A stretch of 64,000 bases of DNA from Photorhabdus bodei (lineage in GTDB: Bacteria; Pseudomonadota; Gammaproteobacteria; Enterobacterales; Enterobacteriaceae): assembly GCF_003287735.1 (NCBI RefSeq), contig NZ_NSCM01000017.1, positions 1,550 to 65,549 on the forward strand. Reading direction: 5' to 3'. The position numbers and the translations under genes are program-made. This document shows positions 40,140 through 49,302 of this stretch, piece after piece. Below the pieces are notes generated by a model. It ran no database searches, was not told where the DNA came from, and saw only the letters and a program-made list of their open reading frames with translations. Every line of letters begins with the position of its first letter. Position 1 is the first letter of the stretch.

Positions 40140-41116
40140 TGTGGTTGCTCCAGATAAGATGACAGCCAATTTGGGATGCGTTGTTCCAGCCACATTTGTG
40201 GTTTCTTCAACGAGCCACTGACAAAGCCGACATGTCCACCATATTCTGTCATTTGATATTCAATATTTTTGGGTAACATTTTGAGATCAGGGACAACTTC
40301 CGGTGCCATAAAAGGATCGTCTTTAGCATGAATAATCAGCAGTGGCACAGTAATATCAGGCAGACGCGGCAGAGCACTGCACTGGCGGTAGTAGTCCGCT
40401 GCATTTTTAAAGCCGTGGATTTTTGCGGTTACAATTTCATCAAATTCTCGAATATGTTTCAATCTTTTTACCTGAGACAGATTAATGGGGAGTGAACCGG
40501 GGTAGCGTAACAATTTACGGGTGGCATTACGTTTCAGGCTATTGAGTAAATAGCGTTCATAGACATGAGAAAATCCTTTCTCTATCCGCAGGGAGCAGGC
40601 TGCCAGCATCAGAGGCGCGGAAACAATAACGGCAGCATTGATCTGAGCATCTGTTTTTTCTTCTGCCAGATAGCAGGCCAGCATATTACCGCCGACTGAA
40701 TAACCTACGGCTGATGTGGGGGCATCACCGTAGGTCTGTTTTAACCAGCTTAGAAAATAACGGGCATCGCTTGTTTCGCCAGAATGATAGAGGCGTTTTT
40801 GGCGGTTTGGTTCACCACTGCATCCGCGGAAATGCATGACAACACCAAGCCAGCCTTTTTTCTGGCAGACATGAAGCAAACCGTGGGCATAAGGGCTGCG
40901 GAAACTGCCTTCCAGACCATGAAATAGGATCAATCGTGGCTTGTGTGCTGCGGTGGCGGGATCTTCACTCCACGCCAGATCAACAAAATCGTTATCCGGT
41001 AAACTAAGTCGTTGCCAATAGGGCTGCAGTTCAGGATACCGCCGCACCAGACGCGGGAGTAGTGTCTGCACATGCGGATTACTGGCTCCGGTGAGAGGAC
41101 GAAAGATATCAGTCAT
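40136..41116 (-). CDS. yheT: Alpha/beta hydrolase YheT
   Basis: 326 residues; alpha/beta hydrolase with the nucleophile elbow GYSVGGNM (Ser near 144), an Asp in HAKDDPFM and His in [18 protein letters not shown] forms the oxyanion-hole strand. The family is related to LABH/ABHD1-3 esterases; the substrate is unknown. In E. coli the next gene upstream is yheS; here yheS is displaced to 59213. Confidence 0.94.
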   Translation of the reverse strand: MTDIFRPLTGASNPHVQTLLPRLVRRYPELQPYWQRLSLPDNDFVDLAWSEDPATAAHKPRLILFHGLEGSFRSPYAHGLLHVCQKKGWLGVVMHFRGCSGEPNRQKRLYHSGETSDARYFLSWLKQTYGDAPTSAVGYSVGGNMLACYLAEEKTDAQINAAVIVSAPLMLAACSLRIEKGFSHVYERYLLNSLKRNATRKLLRYPGSLPINLSQVKRLKHIREFDEIVTAKIHGFKNAADYYRQCSALPRLPDITVPLLIIHAKDDPFMAPEVVPDLKMLPKNIEYQMTEYGGHVGFVSGSLKKPQMWLEQRIPNWLSSYLEQPQ

Positions 41117-41220
41117 AATAGTTTCGAGTTAAATTGATTAGTTATCTTGTATGGTGAATAACATACTGATATTTTCTATGGAAGGGAAACGCCATTATTC
41201 AGGATGAAAGGTAACTCTTC

Positions 41221-41829
41221 ATGACAGCAAGCCTAATTTTTTCATTAACAGCTTTTTTATTTATTTCTTCCATTACGCCGGGGCCAAACAACATGTTGCT
41301 GACGTCATCAGGCGCTAACTTCGGCTTTATCCGCTCTTTGGGATTGCTCTTTGGCGTTGTTCTGGGCATGCAGACGATTTTATATCTGGCTGCTTTCGGA
41401 ATAGCGGCGTTGCTGTTGGTTTATCCTGCTATTCACACGGTTATGAAAATTGCAGGTAGCCTCTATTTGCTGTGGTTGGCATGGAAAACAGCAACAGCCA
41501 GTTACCGACGTCTGGATACCAAAGATAGCGCTGTTATTAAGCCAGTGCGGTGGTATCAAGGTTGGTTATTGCAGTTTTTGAATCCGAAGGCCTGGCTGAT
41601 GGGGTTGGGTGCGGTTGGCAGCTACAGTATTGTTGGTGATCATTACCTCTATTCCATCATCGTGATCAGTGTCGTGGTGATGTTTATTAATTTCTTGTGC
41701 GGCCTGGTGTGGGCGGGTTTTGGTTCATTGATTGGGACGTTACTCCGTAGTCGCAATGCTTGGTTTCTGTTCAATATTACGATGGGTATATTGACGGCAA
41801 CCTGCGTGCCATTGATTTGGCTTGGGTAA
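41221..41829 (+). CDS. LysE/RhtB-family amino-acid exporter
   Basis: 202 residues with five to six membrane segments. The SSITPGPNNMLLTSSGANFG motif near residue 18 is the LysE/RhtB signature, and WLLQFLNPKAWLMGLG marks the second conserved block. These carriers export amino acids or related metabolites; the substrate cannot be read from sequence. The start follows AAGGTAACTCTTC. It converges on murP. Confidence 0.9.
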   Translation: MTASLIFSLTAFLFISSITPGPNNMLLTSSGANFGFIRSLGLLFGVVLGMQTILYLAAFGIAALLLVYPAIHTVMKIAGSLYLLWLAWKTATASYRRLDTKDSAVIKPVRWYQGWLLQFLNPKAWLMGLGAVGSYSIVGDHYLYSIIVISVVVMFINFLCGLVWAGFGSLIGTLLRSRNAWFLFNITMGILTATCVPLIWLG

Positions 41830-41869
41830 TTCATCCATAAATTGCATTTTGGTTATAAAGAATATTTAT

Positions 41870-43348
41870 TCATTCTTTTTGGCTTTGGACATCGGCTTTA
41901 AGCGTCTCTATTTTTTTACTTCCGAAGATCAGGGTCAGCATAAAACCACTGATATAAGCAACCACCAGCCCGGCAGCATACACTGCCATTCCGACAAAAA
42001 TACCACTGTTCGAGGTCATCAGTGGCAGTGCTACCAATCCAGATGGACCAAAAACCGTATTCAACCCAACAGGTAATCCTAAATAAGCCACCAAACCGAT
42101 AAAGAAACCACCGGCGGCACCGCCTAAACAGGCGGTGATAAAGGGTTTAATCCGTGGAAGTGTGACTCCGTAAATCAACGGCTCACCGATGCCGAGCAAG
42201 CCTGGAATAATCGCGCCTTTTATCTGCGTACGCAGCAGCGAGTCTTTTTTCGCTTTGACATACAGTGCCAGCGCTGCACCAACTTGCCCGCCGCCCGCCA
42301 TTGCAAGGATTGGGAACAGAGAATTAAAGCCTTGTGCGTCCATTAGTGCGAAATAGACCGGAACAAACCCTTGGTGAACACCAAACATAACCGCGAGTAA
42401 AAATAGCCCGGCCAATATCGCCGTACCAAAAGGATTACCGTTGAGGTGAAGAAATAGCCATGACATGCCGCTAAACAGATAACTCCCCAATGGCATGATA
42501 ATAATAAAGGTGATTGCTCCCACGATTAGCAGCGTAATAGCCGAGGTCAGGATCATATCCAGATTGTCTGGAATGATCTTACGAACTTGTCGTTCTACCC
42601 ATGCTCCCAGAATAGCGGCAATAAGAACGCCGATAATATTGCCGCGTGGATCGATGCTATAACTAAAGAAAGTAGAAATACCGGAATAAAAACCGCTGGT
42701 GGCATCCGGGTTATAACTGAGTACAAACAGCGAAGCAATAATGGCACCGTTTATTCCCGAACCGCCAAATGCTTTTTGCGCGTTATAACCGATCAGAATA
42801 CTCAGAAAGCTGAACATGCCTTTACTGAAAACTTTCATATAGCCGATGATTTCAACCAAAACAGTATTAGGGTGTTTAACGCCTTGAATAGCTATCTGTT
42901 CAAATAAAGTGGCAAAGCCGAGAAGCAAGCCAACGGCAATAAAACCGGGGATCAGTGGGGTAAAAATGGTAGCGAACTTGGTCAGGAATTTGTGTACCGC
43001 GCTTACCTGTTTCTCTTTAAGTTGCTTTTTATTTGCAGAAGCAATATTGGTTAAATCAGTGCCGCTTGGTTTTGAGGGTTCTGTATGGGTAGAAGAATTT
43101 AGCAATTCATTCATTATTTCAGCCGCTGCTTGGGCTTTTCCCGGCCCAAGAACAATCTGAAACTGATTGTCGCTTTCGACAATACCTAACACATTCGGGA
43201 TCTGTTTTAACGCGGCTTTATCCACCAGAGTATTATCATGCAATGTCAATCGCAGACGGGTCATACAGTTGCCGCATTGCGCCACATTATCCGCATTGCC
43301 GATAGCTTTAAGGATCTGAGCAATGACTGTCTGATTAATTTTAGCCAT
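41870..43348 (-). CDS. murP: N-acetylmuramic acid PTS enzyme IIBC (MurP)
   Basis: 492 residues. The N-terminal EIIB domain (about 1-85) has the phosphorylated Cys in [10 protein letters not shown] (near 29). A linker leads to the EIIC membrane domain (about 120-480) with the [14 protein letters not shown] motif. It imports N-acetylmuramic acid as the 6-phosphate using an external EIIA (Crr). murQ lies just upstream in the same direction. The assignment to MurNAc rests on this pairing. Confidence 0.9.
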   Translation of the reverse strand: MAKINQTVIAQILKAIGNADNVAQCGNCMTRLRLTLHDNTLVDKAALKQIPNVLGIVESDNQFQIVLGPGKAQAAAEIMNELLNSSTHTEPSKPSGTDLTNIASANKKQLKEKQVSAVHKFLTKFATIFTPLIPGFIAVGLLLGFATLFEQIAIQGVKHPNTVLVEIIGYMKVFSKGMFSFLSILIGYNAQKAFGGSGINGAIIASLFVLSYNPDATSGFYSGISTFFSYSIDPRGNIIGVLIAAILGAWVERQVRKIIPDNLDMILTSAITLLIVGAITFIIIMPLGSYLFSGMSWLFLHLNGNPFGTAILAGLFLLAVMFGVHQGFVPVYFALMDAQGFNSLFPILAMAGGGQVGAALALYVKAKKDSLLRTQIKGAIIPGLLGIGEPLIYGVTLPRIKPFITACLGGAAGGFFIGLVAYLGLPVGLNTVFGPSGLVALPLMTSNSGIFVGMAVYAAGLVVAYISGFMLTLIFGSKKIETLKADVQSQKE

Positions 43349-43377
43349 CTTATTACTCCTTCTCAGCAGGGAAATCG

Positions 43378-44283
43378 TTACCGAACGGCTGAGATCGTCG
43401 GTCGAATAAAACCGTGATGTTTTTCCAGTAAAGTCTTTGCTTGTTGAGCGCTGACGCCAGCCAGAATCATCACAATGGCGGTTTTACAATGCCCATCACA
43501 TTCCGTTAATGCCTGCTCTGCTTGTTCACGATTGCATTCTGTGGCGGCCATAACGATATTTTTCTGCCTTTCAACCAGCTTGGCATTCGTCGCTTCTACG
43601 TCCACCATCAGGTTGCTATAAACTTTGCCTATACGAATCATGGCACCGGTGGTCAACATATTCAGAATTAACTTTTGCGCGGTACCGGCTTTCATACGTG
43701 ATGAACCTGTGACAATTTCCGGCCCCACTATCGGTGTAATGGCGATATCGGCTGCTTGTGTCATCGGGCTTTCCGGGTTACAGCTAATGCAGGCAACGGT
43801 GGTGCCAACGGATTTCGCATACGCCATCGCACCCAAGACATAAGGTGTACGGCCGCTGGCGGCAATACCAACCAATACATCTTTTGCATTAAAGTTTAGC
43901 GCTTGAAGATCATTTACGCCCAGTTGTTGGTTATCTTCTGCATTTTCAACGGCGCTTAGGATGGCCTGATGCCCGCCGGCAATTAATCCAACCACTTGTT
44001 CCGGTTTGGCGCCATAAGTAGGCGGACACTCACTGGCATCCAAAATCCCTAATCGGCCCGATGTCCCGGCACCGATATAAATTAAACGACCTCCCTGACG
44101 AAACGCTTCGGCAATTTTATCTACGATTTCAGCGATTTTCGGCAAAGTTTGCTCTACAGCCAGTGCGACCTTTTTATCTTCATCGTTAATCAGTTTTAGC
44201 ATTTCAAGGGTCGGCAAAGTATCAATATTGGCACTGACGGGATTGCGGCTTTCAGTGACCATATTGTTGAGATTGATTTTCAT
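43378..44283 (-). CDS. murQ: N-acetylmuramic acid 6-phosphate etherase (MurQ)
   Basis: 301 residues; SIS-type sugar-phosphate domain with [20 protein letters not shown], the [17 protein letters not shown] block and [19 protein letters not shown], all diagnostic of MurQ. It removes the lactyl ether from MurNAc-6-P to give GlcNAc-6-P. murP follows 29 bases later. The usual divergent repressor gene murR is absent from the window, so regulation may depend on CRP or an unlinked repressor. Confidence 0.95.
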   Translation of the reverse strand: MKINLNNMVTESRNPVSANIDTLPTLEMLKLINDEDKKVALAVEQTLPKIAEIVDKIAEAFRQGGRLIYIGAGTSGRLGILDASECPPTYGAKPEQVVGLIAGGHQAILSAVENAEDNQQLGVNDLQALNFNAKDVLVGIAASGRTPYVLGAMAYAKSVGTTVACISCNPESPMTQAADIAITPIVGPEIVTGSSRMKAGTAQKLILNMLTTGAMIRIGKVYSNLMVDVEATNAKLVERQKNIVMAATECNREQAEQALTECDGHCKTAIVMILAGVSAQQAKTLLEKHHGFIRPTISAVR

Positions 44284-44484
44284 ATTGTTTTCCTGATGGA
44301 ATATTCTTGAAGTGATAAATAGTTATTTACTCTTCTTTGTCATAAAGAGCAAATTTGGTCAATGTTTCGATAAAAGTGATAGCTTTGTGAATGCATTTTA
44401 TGGGGTGTAGAGCAAAAAGGGCTATAAATCGGGAAAGATGATATAATTTCTGTATTTGTTGAAATGATGAATTAGGATATTAAT

Positions 44485-44700
44485 ATGAATGAAAAAAGAA
44501 GGATTTTTAGTAAGGCATGGTTCAAGGATCTTTTTTTTATATGGATTAAAGATCTTTTATGGAACACAATCCCTTTTATAGTGATTATAGCTTGGTCGGC
44601 TATGGCCGCCGGTTGTTTTCCTGATATGTGGGGTCGATTGACATTATTAGGTATTGTTGTTGTTACCATTTTTGTTTTTTTGCGTATTAGAAAGAGTTAA
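44485..44700 (+). CDS. Small inner-membrane protein of unknown function
   Basis: 71 residues with a basic N-terminus and two predicted membrane segments (LLWNTIPFIVIIAWSAMAAG and LLGIVVVTIFVFL). An upstream TTAGGATATTAAT gives a good ribosome site. I do not recognise the family. It stands between murQ (divergent) and the convergent orphan hcp. An antisense frame over the same bases has no such site. Confidence 0.6.
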   Translation: MNEKRRIFSKAWFKDLFFIWIKDLLWNTIPFIVIIAWSAMAAGCFPDMWGRLTLLGIVVVTIFVFLRIRKS

Positions 44701-44736
44701 GCATATATAAATATACATGCCTAACTCGGTTTATTT

Positions 44737-45216
44737 TCAATAAACTCTATCATCCCATATACTGTAAGCAGATGTGCCGGCGGTTATGTGATTCCAGGAT
44801 ATGGATCTATATTTGAGAAAGACTTTTTCGTACGGCATCACTTCATTATCATTTATTGAGTGCGGGTAAACGCAAGCAATATCAGTAATACTCGCTTCTG
44901 TTAATTTGACCTCATAGAAAAGTTCTAATTGTCCAGCCATATTTGTTCTGTAAAAGAAGAAAATCGCATTGATTAGCTCGTTTGAAGATATTGCGGAGGC
45001 TAACAGCGGGGATGATTTATCTATTGGCTTGAGAAATTGTATAGGGTGATGATCGACATGTTGTTGGCGAGTTATCGAGTGCTTTAAACTCAATATTTGT
45101 ATTTGATCTTCGTGCCCATTTTGATATCGGTTCCCTATAGAGTCTAGCGTTGAATAACCGGCAGAAATTAAACCTTGCTTCTTACCATTTAACGATAAAT
45201 AGATTATATGTGACAT
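44737..45216 (-). CDS. Orphan Hcp-family protein
   Basis: 159 residues. Hcp features are clear: YLSLNGKKQGLISAG at the start, the HEDQIQILSLKHSI block, and ISWNHITAGTSAYSIWDD at the end. It is only moderately similar to the main Hcp at 15856 and has lost several conserved acidic positions. Orphan hcp genes of this kind commonly lie next to toxin-immunity pairs whose effector travels in the Hcp ring, which fits the genes that follow on the other strand. There are no baseplate or sheath genes nearby. Confidence 0.88.
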   Translation of the reverse strand: MSHIIYLSLNGKKQGLISAGYSTLDSIGNRYQNGHEDQIQILSLKHSITRQQHVDHHPIQFLKPIDKSSPLLASAISSNELINAIFFFYRTNMAGQLELFYEVKLTEASITDIACVYPHSINDNEVMPYEKVFLKYRSISWNHITAGTSAYSIWDDRVY

Positions 45217-45662
45217 AAGCGATTACCATACAAATTCTTTATTTAAGTTACCTAAAACGATATGTTTAGGCTGTCAAGATACGACCTTAACACTAAAATA
45301 TAAAGAAATTAAGAGTTCAATGTTGGTTTTTTTCTTAAAGGGTAGAAACAGTGATAAAGAATAAAAAATTCTTTGTTCGATGATGTATTTATTACTTTCA
45401 CGCTTAAACATCAGCTGTTATTTTTGTATTGCTATACAGGAACTTAACTGTTGATAAATAACGTTTCATAATTCTGCTACACATAGCCTTATTCAACCCA
45501 TTGTTATACATAGAATTATGGGTGGCATAAGATGTAGCACTATTTTGGAATCTTATTTATTCTACGGTTGTTTAATTTTTTGCTATTATATGGTCGACAT
45601 GGCTATTTCTTATGTAATATAGTGCGGTATTTGAACCTTTAATTGTTAATGGGATTAGCCGT
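45217..45662. promoter_or_regulatory. Divergent AT-rich spacer between orphan hcp and the toxin block
   Basis: 446 bases without a gene, rich in A/T tracts. It must carry the leftward promoter of the orphan hcp and the rightward promoter of the gene at 45663. I see no defined operator in it. Confidence 0.5.
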
Positions 45663-45875
45663 ATGAACGATAGAGATAGACAACAGTTATTACAACAGCT
45701 CACCGACGTATTAATGAATAGTCCGTTAATCCCAGAGGAAAAACTGGCAATGATGATGATGCAGTGTTTTCAGCTATTATTGTCAACTCAAGCCAGTGCG
45801 ATTGATATGAAGACTTCAGATGGCCGCGTCCTTTCACTCAAATTGGAAATGGAAGCTCCGGCGGTTAAACACTGA
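45663..45875 (+). CDS. Small acidic protein of unknown function in the toxin locus
   Basis: 70 residues (MNDRDRQQLLQQLTDVLM ... TSDGRVLSLKLEMEAPAVKH). Predicted as an alpha-helical first part (about 1-45), with a Met-rich stretch (KLAMMMMQCF), then a short beta hairpin. It has no signal or membrane segment and I do not recognise it. It precedes the toxin gene on the same strand and might be an adaptor, chaperone or unrelated cargo. A strong hairpin separates the two genes. Confidence 0.6.
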   Translation: MNDRDRQQLLQQLTDVLMNSPLIPEEKLAMMMMQCFQLLLSTQASAIDMKTSDGRVLSLKLEMEAPAVKH

Positions 45876-45898
45876 TGTGATGATTTTTGATTTTAAAG

Positions 45899-45930
45899 TG
45901 CCTATCCCAATAGTCTTATTGGGATAGGCA
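45899..45930. repeat. Strong hairpin between the small gene and the toxin gene
   Basis: A 14-base-pair perfect stem (45899-45912 with 45917-45930, core GCCTATCCCAATA, loop GTCT) sits 25 bases before the toxin ATG. No T-run follows, so it is not a standard intrinsic terminator; it may stabilise or limit the upstream message or reduce read-through into the toxin. Confidence 0.75.
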
Positions 45931-45955
45931 GTAAGAATATTAAAAGGGTTTCACA

Positions 45956-46441
45956 ATGACATATAAAAAATACAACCCCTCGCCAGAGGGCTATATGGGG
46001 GATTTCCTGAGAGGTCAGGTTGGGGTTAACCAATTAAAACCTCAGCATGAATTCTTTGATGCCATTGGTCTTGAAAAGCAGTTGAGTGATAATACAACCT
46101 ATATTGCGTTACTCTCGTTAGAAGAGGCGAAAGATGTTCTGGAGGAGCTTGATTCGCCGAAGCCAAAAAGTCCATTTATAAAGAAGATATTTGAGATTAC
46201 CGATCCCATATCACCTTATGCAGGTAACATACATGATTCTTTTGATCTCTTTAATGTTATAGGTGAGTTTAAAACATTAGGAATTAAAGCCACAGAGTAT
46301 GTGGGTAAGGATGGAAACAGATATATTAAAATATCGGGTTATGCGGGCGTTAGAAAGATCATCACTGCTTCAAGATACAAAGCTTCTAATATGAAGGTGA
46401 TATCTATGGGGATTGGGCAGCAAGGACTAAATAGCGGTATA
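45956..46441 (+). pseudogene. 5' part of a YafU-like membrane toxin gene, interrupted by an ERIC element
   Basis: The open frame from 45956 runs to a stop at 46504, but its last 21 codons are read from an inserted ERIC element. The genuine part (about 162 residues, ending GIGQQGLNSG) has no signal peptide. Removal of the element and one TA copy joins this frame directly to the second half at 46565, giving GLNSG-IVKGMKF. I do not recognise a catalytic motif in this half, so it is probably the delivery or structural part ahead of the membrane domain. Confidence 0.7.
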
Positions 46442-46564
46442 TACCCTATGGATTTCAAGATGCATCGCGGCGGCAAAGGAGCGAATCCCCGGGAGCATAG
46501 GTAACTATGTGACCGGGGTGAGTGAGTGCAGCCAACAAAGAGGCAACTTGAAAGATGACGGGTA
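46442..46564 (+). repeat. ERIC element inserted in the toxin gene
   Basis: 123 bases flanked by TA on both sides (46440-46441 and 46565-46566). Terminal inverted repeats are TACCC at the outer edge and an inner TTTCAAG, and the interior contains GTGACCGGGGTGAG and, on the other strand, CTCCCGGGGATTC, matching the two arms on which classical ERIC primers are based. Its reverse complement is nearly identical to the copy at 53504-53626. ERIC elements insert at TA dinucleotides and behave like miniature transposons. The insertion of 125 bases (element plus one TA) shifts the reading frame and adds a stop. Confidence 0.9.
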
Positions 46565-46950
46565 TAGTTAAAGGAATGAAGTTTAGTATATTCTTTTCCG
46601 CGGCTTATCGAACGGTTGAGCTTATGTTTAAGGATGAATACACACTGGCTGATTTTCTAGGTAATATTGCGGTAGATCTGGCTAAGGCAGTAGTAGTAGC
46701 TTTTGTTTCTTGGGTTGTTGGGTCTGTAATGATATCTACATCTGTTTTCACTTTTGGTATAATTGTTGTAGCTGGTATTGTGTTTGGTATAGGTGTTTTA
46801 ACGGTGTATATACTTGATAGCGTAGATAAAAAATTTAGAATTAGTGAAACTATCATTAATCTCCTCAAAGAAGAAATTGAAAGAAAACCAAGAACTCCAG
46901 AAGCTAATTTCAATCAATTCCTTAATAACTGGGGGAGTTATGGAAAATAA
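46555..46950 (+). pseudogene. 3' part of the YafU-like membrane toxin gene
   Basis: 131-codon open frame whose first ATG lies in the ERIC element; native sequence starts at IVKGMKF (46565). It encodes a membrane region of two or three hydrophobic segments (LAKAVVVAFVSWVVGSVM, FTFGIIVVAGIVFGIGVLTVYIL) after an ELMFKDEYTLADFLGN block, and resembles the C-terminal inner-membrane YafU domain seen in several secreted toxins. It may still be translated as a truncated membrane peptide. The stop codon overlaps the following immunity-like gene. Confidence 0.65.
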
Positions 46951-47395
46951 AAAAAAGGTTATACATATCATCGTTGCTGCTGCTACTTTTATTTTAGTAT
47001 CATTAGGGTTATTTTTGACAGGGGAAAATTTGGTTTCTTTAGTTAAGATGGATGAGAAAATAACATTCTCAAGTAGTGTTTTTATGATATTTTTCTTTTC
47101 TCCTTTGATTTCGTATTGTATGGTTTCTATTATTTTTTCTAATATAACAAACCGTTGCCCAAAATACCATGATAGTTTCATAAAATACTTTGGTTCGATA
47201 GCCATTATTTCACTTTTTTTAAGTTTTCCCATATCTTTCTATGTGAATTATAAACTGAAAAGTGATAACTATTTGGTATGCCCAAGAATATCTTGGATGT
47301 CGCCTAATACCTATGTGAAAGATATGAAGTTATGTGATTGATATTGTTGTATTTGACTTCAATCAATTCCTTAATAACTGGGGGACTTATGGTAA
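46907..47395 (+). repeat. Tandem duplication boundary of the immunity gene
   Basis: The 40 or so bases spanning the toxin's last codons and the immunity start (TTCAATCAATTCCTTAATAA, then CTGGGGGA) recur almost exactly at 47358-47395, just before the second immunity copy. So the duplicated unit of about 450 bases carried along a piece of the toxin's 3' end. Confidence 0.75.
46940..47341 (+). CDS. Putative immunity protein, membrane (DUF1240-like), first copy
   Basis: 133 residues from the ATG at 46940, preceded by CTGGGGGAGTT; it overlaps the end of the toxin frame by 11 bases, typical for toxin-immunity pairs. Three hydrophobic segments (VAAATFILVSLGLFLTG, VFMIFFFSPLISYCMVSII, SIAIISLFLSFPISF) alternate with a periplasmic tail ending CPRISWMSPNTYVKDMKLC. 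The pattern resembles DUF1240 proteins; that family name is recalled, not tested. A membrane immunity protein fits a membrane-active toxin. Confidence 0.7.
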   Translation: MENKKKVIHIIVAAATFILVSLGLFLTGENLVSLVKMDEKITFSSSVFMIFFFSPLISYCMVSIIFSNITNRCPKYHDSFIKYFGSIAIISLFLSFPISFYVNYKLKSDNYLVCPRISWMSPNTYVKDMKLCD

Positions 47396-47791
47396 ATAAA
47401 AAAAAGACTATACAGATCCTCGGTGCTCTTGCTCTTTTTATTTTAGCATCATTAGGACTCTTTTTAACAGGGGGGAATCTAATTTCTTTAGTTGAGATGG
47501 ATGAGGAAATAACATTCTCAAGTAATGTTTTTATAATATTTTTTTCTTTTCCTTTGATTTCTTACACTACATTTCTTATTATTTTTTTTTACTGTGACTG
47601 ATCATTATCCAAAGCATAATGATAAATTTGTTAAATGTTTTTTTTCGATAGCTATTGTTGCACTTTTTTTAAGTTTTCCAATATCTTTCTATGTGCATTA
47701 TAAGTTGAAAAGTGATGGCTATTTGGTATGTCCAAGAATATCCTGGATGTCGCCTAATACTTATGTGAAAGATATTAAACTATGTGATTGA
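47389..47791 (+). pseudogene. Second immunity-like copy, frameshifted in a T9 tract
   Basis: A tandem duplicate of the previous gene. The first frame (from the ATG at 47389) ends at 47601, and the remainder is open from 47594 in another frame. Protein identity to copy one is high over both halves (LFLTGGNLISLV, then YLVCPRISWMSPNTYVKDIKLCD). Relative to copy one there is one extra base near the run of nine Ts at 47582-47590. It is either a decayed gene or a phase-variable one; a sequencing error is also possible. Confidence 0.75.
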
Positions 47792-48209
47792 TATTAGTCT
47801 TATTGGTGGAGGGAGGAGAGGTTTTATTTAAAAATGAGAATTAATAGTTATATTTTCAGAATGATGCTTACCTGCTATATTTCGCTATCCTATATAGTAG
47901 GAAATACATGTCATTAGGTGCATAGGAATGACTATAGGGAAAACAGCTAAAAATCGGGAAATTTCTTATCTTCTAACGAATTTAATTTAAGTGAATTACT
48001 TACCCATTTATCTTAGAAGGTAAGAAGGAATTATGGTATTAATAAAATCTATATTTATATTGACAACATTTTTATAATAAATTAATTGATCATCTTATAA
48101 TTGTTGTTTAATCTCTATTTAATTAATTTCAGTTAAGTCTAAATAATTTAGTTCATTATTGAAATAATAACGTAAGAAAGTATGAAAGATAAACCTGAAT
48201 GGTGGAGAT
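47792..48209. other. AT-rich spacer upstream of the LysR gene
   Basis: 418 bases with no gene-length frame of note. It contains small dyads such as TCCTA-tatag-TAGGA near 47890 and presumably the lysR promoter; the ATG at 48210 follows GGTGGAGATA. No other feature was seen. Confidence 0.45.
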
Positions 48210-49100
48210 ATGGATATACGTAATCTCAAAGCTTTTATCGTGTTAGCTGAAACACTTAATTATCATAAGGCTTCTCAAATACTACATATTTCTCAACCTG
48301 CACTGACTAAGAAAGTTAATGCACTGGAAGCGGAATTTGGGGCTCTTTTGTTTTCCAGAGGACCAGGTGGTACTAGGTTGACTGATTTTGGACAAAAAAC
48401 CTTTGAGAATGCTCAGAAATTACTGGGTCATTTTGAGCAATTTCAGATTCAGGTTAATCATGATTTGCAAGATGATGCGCCACATTACCTTTATGTTAGC
48501 TCTTGTTTTCCTATTTATGATTCTGGAAAAATGGAAGAGCGAATTTTTCTAGGTAGGAAGGAAAAAGCCGTGCTGGTGCTAATTACTGGTCTGACATTTG
48601 AGCAGCAAATGAATCTATTAAACTCTGGTTTATTACATATCGCCATTGTTCCTCTACCATTGACTTCATCACTTATGCCTAGAAAGATTTTTACTGAAAA
48701 ACTCGTTTACCTTTTTAAAAAAGGCAGTGATTGGTTTCGGCATTTTACAGAATTAAGTGCTGAAATGGCATCGTTGTATCAGCTTATTGACATGGATGAG
48801 AATGATATCCCAATTGATTTTATTGATGGTATTAACTCATTTTCTATTTATGATAACAGTATGAATTTAATGTTAAAAACGAATGATATTATGGTGATGA
48901 TTGAATTAATAATTAAACGTAATGGTTTTTCCTTAATTCCAGAAAAAATTATTCGCTCAATTCCATCACAATATTTGGATTTATTAGAAGTGTTAAAAAC
49001 CGATATGGAGATTGATTTTGGTATCTTATGGAGTCCAATTATCAATTATGAATTGATAAATGAAGCGGAGTTATTCTCTTCACTGATTGATAATGTGTAA
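48210..49100 (+). CDS. LysR-family transcriptional regulator
   Basis: 296 residues. The N-terminal winged helix-turn-helix (about 1-65: MDIRNLKAFIVLAETLNYHK, SQPALTKKVNALEAEFG, LLFSRGPGGTRLTDFG) is typical of LysR. The effector-binding region (90-290) is diverged and short of family landmarks. The target is unknown; the fimbrial operon, which converges on it, and the toxin block upstream are the nearest candidates, but LysR regulators usually act on divergent neighbours and none is present. A fragment of an ERIC end begins right at its stop codon. Confidence 0.9.
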   Translation: MDIRNLKAFIVLAETLNYHKASQILHISQPALTKKVNALEAEFGALLFSRGPGGTRLTDFGQKTFENAQKLLGHFEQFQIQVNHDLQDDAPHYLYVSSCFPIYDSGKMEERIFLGRKEKAVLVLITGLTFEQQMNLLNSGLLHIAIVPLPLTSSLMPRKIFTEKLVYLFKKGSDWFRHFTELSAEMASLYQLIDMDENDIPIDFIDGINSFSIYDNSMNLMLKTNDIMVMIELIIKRNGFSLIPEKIIRSIPSQYLDLLEVLKTDMEIDFGILWSPIINYELINEAELFSSLIDNV

Positions 49101-49129
49101 AAGAGGCAGATTGAAAGATAACGGGTATA
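49101..49129 (+). repeat. Fragment of an ERIC right end at the lysR stop
   Basis: The 27 or so bases GAGGCAGATTGAAAGATAAC followed by GGGTATA match the right end of the full ERIC elements at 46442 and 53504 with a few changes, but no left arm is present. It looks like a truncated or decayed copy placed immediately after the lysR coding sequence. Confidence 0.6.
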
Positions 49130-49302
49130 TTGTAATGTAGAAGAGGGGAATGTTTTTATTAATTATCTAACCTCTGGTTAAATAATAATGATTTTGTCGT
49201 GCCTGATAAATCTATCATTATTATGAGGGTAAATCAGGTAAATATGAGATTGATGATGCCCTAGGTAAATCCAAGGCATAAGGATGTCAAAATGGTTTAT
49301 TT

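Noticed and set aside
44284..44484. Possible CRP site upstream of murQ
   Set aside because: Only a single TGTGA half-site (44386-44390) is present without a matching second half.
44472..44669. Minus-strand frame over the small membrane protein gene
   Set aside because: No ribosome site or membrane pattern; the plus-strand frame with TTAGGATATT is better supported.
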